In this document: positions 15,077-15,361 of the stretch, piece after piece
Position numbering within the stretch: the first letter of the stretch is position 1
Layout: every line of letters starts with the position of its first letter
Assembly (NCBI GenBank): GCA_013214365.1
Contig: JABSPI010000001.1
Coordinates: 1 to 15,361 of the forward strand
Source of the DNA: Erythrobacter sp.
GTDB lineage: Bacteria; Pseudomonadota; Alphaproteobacteria; Sphingomonadales; Sphingomonadaceae
Length of the DNA: 15,361 nucleotides
Direction: 5' to 3'
Notes under the pieces: model-generated
The model's database searches: none
Seen by the model: only the letters and a program-made list of their open reading frames with translations
Told to the model about the DNA's origin: nothing
Made by a program: the position numbers and the translations under genes

Positions 15077-15361
15077 CTAGCGCTCCTTGGTCGCTGAGAA
15101 GGTCAATTCGGGGTTCTTCTCGACCTGATAATTCACATCCCACGGGCTTTTGGCCATAAACACCAAATCGCCATCGCGGTCGCGGGCCAGATTGGCGCGG
15201 TTGAAGCTTTCAAACTCATCCAGCGCCTTGGCATCGCCCTTCAACCACCGCGCGGTCGCAAAGGGCGAGGCTTCGAGTGCGGCTTCGACCTTATATTCAG
15301 CCGAGAGCCGCGAAATCAGCACTTCGAGCTGCAATTGGCCGACCACGCCGACAATATGTTG
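15077..15361 (-). CDS. prfC: Peptide chain release factor 3, C-terminal fragment
   Basis: This is the 3' end of a gene running off the right edge. The last 94 residues read QHIVGVVGQLQLEVL at the start, then RLSAEYKVEAALE and FATARWLKGD, ending FSATKER before the TAG at 15079-15077. The segment VGVVGQLQLEVL followed by AEYKVE matches the C-terminal domain of RF3, a translational GTPase that recycles RF1 and RF2 from the ribosome. The GTPase domain lies outside the window. An elongation-factor-G-like paralogue is less likely because the YKVE and FATARW context is specific to RF3. The reading frame is open to the last base. Confidence 0.9.
   Translation of the reverse strand, partial: QHIVGVVGQLQLEVLISRLSAEYKVEAALEASPFATARWLKGDAKALDEFESFNRANLARDRDGDLVFMAKSPWDVNYQVEKNPELTFSATKER

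Noticed and set aside
14380..15159. 259-codon plus-strand frame over the alpha/beta hydrolase
   Set aside because: It is antisense to a hydrolase with an intact catalytic triad, and no family was recognised.

Overview
The window looks like an ordinary chromosomal segment of an alphaproteobacterium, most likely order Sphingomonadales (Erythrobacteraceae-like). The grounds are the OmpA C-terminus ending NRRVEVTYGPGSGM, a double cold-shock-domain protein, the argD-argF-hslO gene order, a spinster-type MFS transporter with an enlarged central loop, and a glnK-amtB pair. This assignment rests on protein recognition and was not tested by a search. I see no rRNA, tRNA, CRISPR array, insertion sequence or integrase.

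Layout. Positions 1-183 are the 3' end of an OmpA-family gene on the plus strand, closed by a clear Rho-independent terminator. From about 457 to 7464 everything is on the minus strand. In transcription order this is a glycine-rich double cold-shock protein, argD-argF (1-nt overlap) followed by hslO, a DUF3617 protein, queC and an MFS transporter. From 7759 to 11217 four tightly spaced plus-strand genes form a probable operon: a TIGR01244-type sulfur transferase/phosphatase-like protein, an unrecognised small membrane-anchored protein, a sterol desaturase/fatty-acid hydroxylase and a GMC flavin oxidoreductase. From 11662 to the window end the genes are again on the minus strand: the 3' end of prfC, an alpha/beta hydrolase and a split-barrel flavin-binding protein, then glnK-amtB. 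glnK-amtB is preceded by a near-perfect sigma-54 promoter and closed by a strong intrinsic terminator.

Function. argD and argF serve arginine synthesis, hslO is a redox chaperone and queC serves queuosine synthesis. GlnK and AmtB handle nitrogen sensing and ammonium uptake, and the sigma-54 promoter implies nitrogen-limitation (NtrC-type) control. The 7759-11217 cluster pairs a di-iron hydroxylase with a GMC alcohol oxidase/dehydrogenase, which suggests stepwise oxidation of a hydrophobic substrate. It is the least explained unit here and the best candidate for new biology.

Composition. By hand count on sampled 60-base lines, the MFS gene averages about 47% GC (five lines). The argF, hslO and GMC lines counted are 63-68%. 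The left end may therefore have a different history. The MFS start is also odd: a 13-codon reading frame links the queC stop to the MFS start and may mark a frameshift.
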